A DNA stretch of 64,000 nt, from NCBI RefSeq assembly GCF_001269925.1, contig NZ_LHVO01000028.1, forward strand, positions 1 through 64,000, in the 5' to 3' direction. Of the stretch, positions 63,892 through 64,000 are shown one piece after another; position 1 is the first letter of the stretch; each line of letters starts with the position of its first letter. This stretch comes from Pseudomonas sp. MIACH. GTDB lineage: Bacteria; Pseudomonadota; Gammaproteobacteria; Pseudomonadales; Pseudomonadaceae. Under the pieces are notes generated by a model. The model ran no database searches and had not been told where the DNA came from. It saw only the letters and a program-made list of their open reading frames with translations. Position numbers and translations under genes: made by a program.

Positions 63892-64000
63892 TCAGTGATA
63901 AAACACGGCAAGCGCCGCCGGGGTCTTGCTCGGGAGGGTCTTGGCGTCTTGCGGCTGGTCGTTGCCGGCGTCGAGACCGCCACCCAGGGCGGTCACCAGT
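63892..64000 (-). CDS. Outer-membrane efflux protein (NodT type), C-terminal end only
   Basis: Only the last 35 codons are in the window. The reading LVTALGGGLDAGNDQPQDAK and the tail ending in AVFYH then a stop at 63892. ALGGG-like endings are typical of NodT-family outer-membrane factors, and the position upstream of FUSC, DUF1656 and HlyD genes fits the third part of a tripartite pump. The identification rests on this short end and the context. Confidence 0.65.
   Translation of the reverse strand, partial: LVTALGGGLDAGNDQPQDAKTLPSKTPAALAVFYH

Overview
The window is a chromosomal segment of a Pseudomonas, most likely of the P. fluorescens group. The basis is high G+C coding DNA, a complete twelve-gene alginate operon in the canonical order algD-8-44-K-E-G-X-L-I-J-F-A, an hmgABC homogentisate cluster, an AapJQMP amino-acid importer, and many copies of two short palindromic REP families typical of fluorescent pseudomonads (GTGGGAGGGGGCTTGC and CTGTGGCGAGCGGGCTTGCC cores). 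No rRNA, tRNA, insertion sequence, integrase or CRISPR array was seen.

Layout. 1-3.6 kb: small conserved genes (DUF3509, psiE, SOS-controlled yebG), a Leu/Phe/Val-type dehydrogenase whose catalytic lysine is replaced, and a SirB1-family protein. 3.8-9.4 kb: homogentisate catabolism (hmgA, fahA, maiA, an aromatic-acid-type MFS carrier) with divergent IclR regulator hmgR. 9.4-15.2 kb: a PBP4-type DD-carboxypeptidase, a TonB-dependent siderophore receptor, a GST, a GIY-YIG protein and an NTF2-like protein. 15.3-24.7 kb: a surface-fibre locus with an RcsB-like response regulator, a free HPt protein, and a chaperone-usher operon in which all subunits are DUF1120 proteins. 24.7-26.6 kb: a GntR regulator and CynX/NimT transporter. 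26.8-27.6 kb: an MqsR/MqsA toxin-antitoxin pair. 27.6-31.8 kb: the aapJQMP ABC importer behind a sigma-54-type promoter. 32.1-39.5 kb: esterase, rhlB, moaCDE, a PIN-PhoH protein, a polysaccharide deacetylase and yaaA. 39.5-56.6 kb: an 825-base control region and the alginate operon, ending in a strong terminator. 56.8-60.6 kb: a small membrane protein, an SDR, a two-gene Septu-type anti-phage system (ptuA-ptuB) in visibly AT-richer DNA, and an NTF2-like protein. 60.6-64 kb: a tripartite FUSC-type efflux system whose outer-membrane gene runs off the window.

How it works together. The alginate genes make GDP-mannuronate (AlgA, AlgD), polymerise it under c-di-GMP control (Alg8, Alg44), acetylate it (AlgI, J, F, X), epimerise or cleave it in the periplasm (AlgG, AlgL) and export it (AlgK, AlgE). 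The DUF1120 fimbrial locus is a second surface-attachment system with its own phosphorelay proteins. The accessory points of most interest are the Septu pair with a mosaic ptuA, the all-DUF1120 pilus, the long structured algD leader with repeated TGGCAC-type motifs, a REP hairpin inside the alginate operon, and active-site substitutions in the dehydrogenase and deacetylase. Starts were re-chosen from ribosome-binding sites and signal peptides. All family assignments are by recognition of sequence motifs, without database searches.
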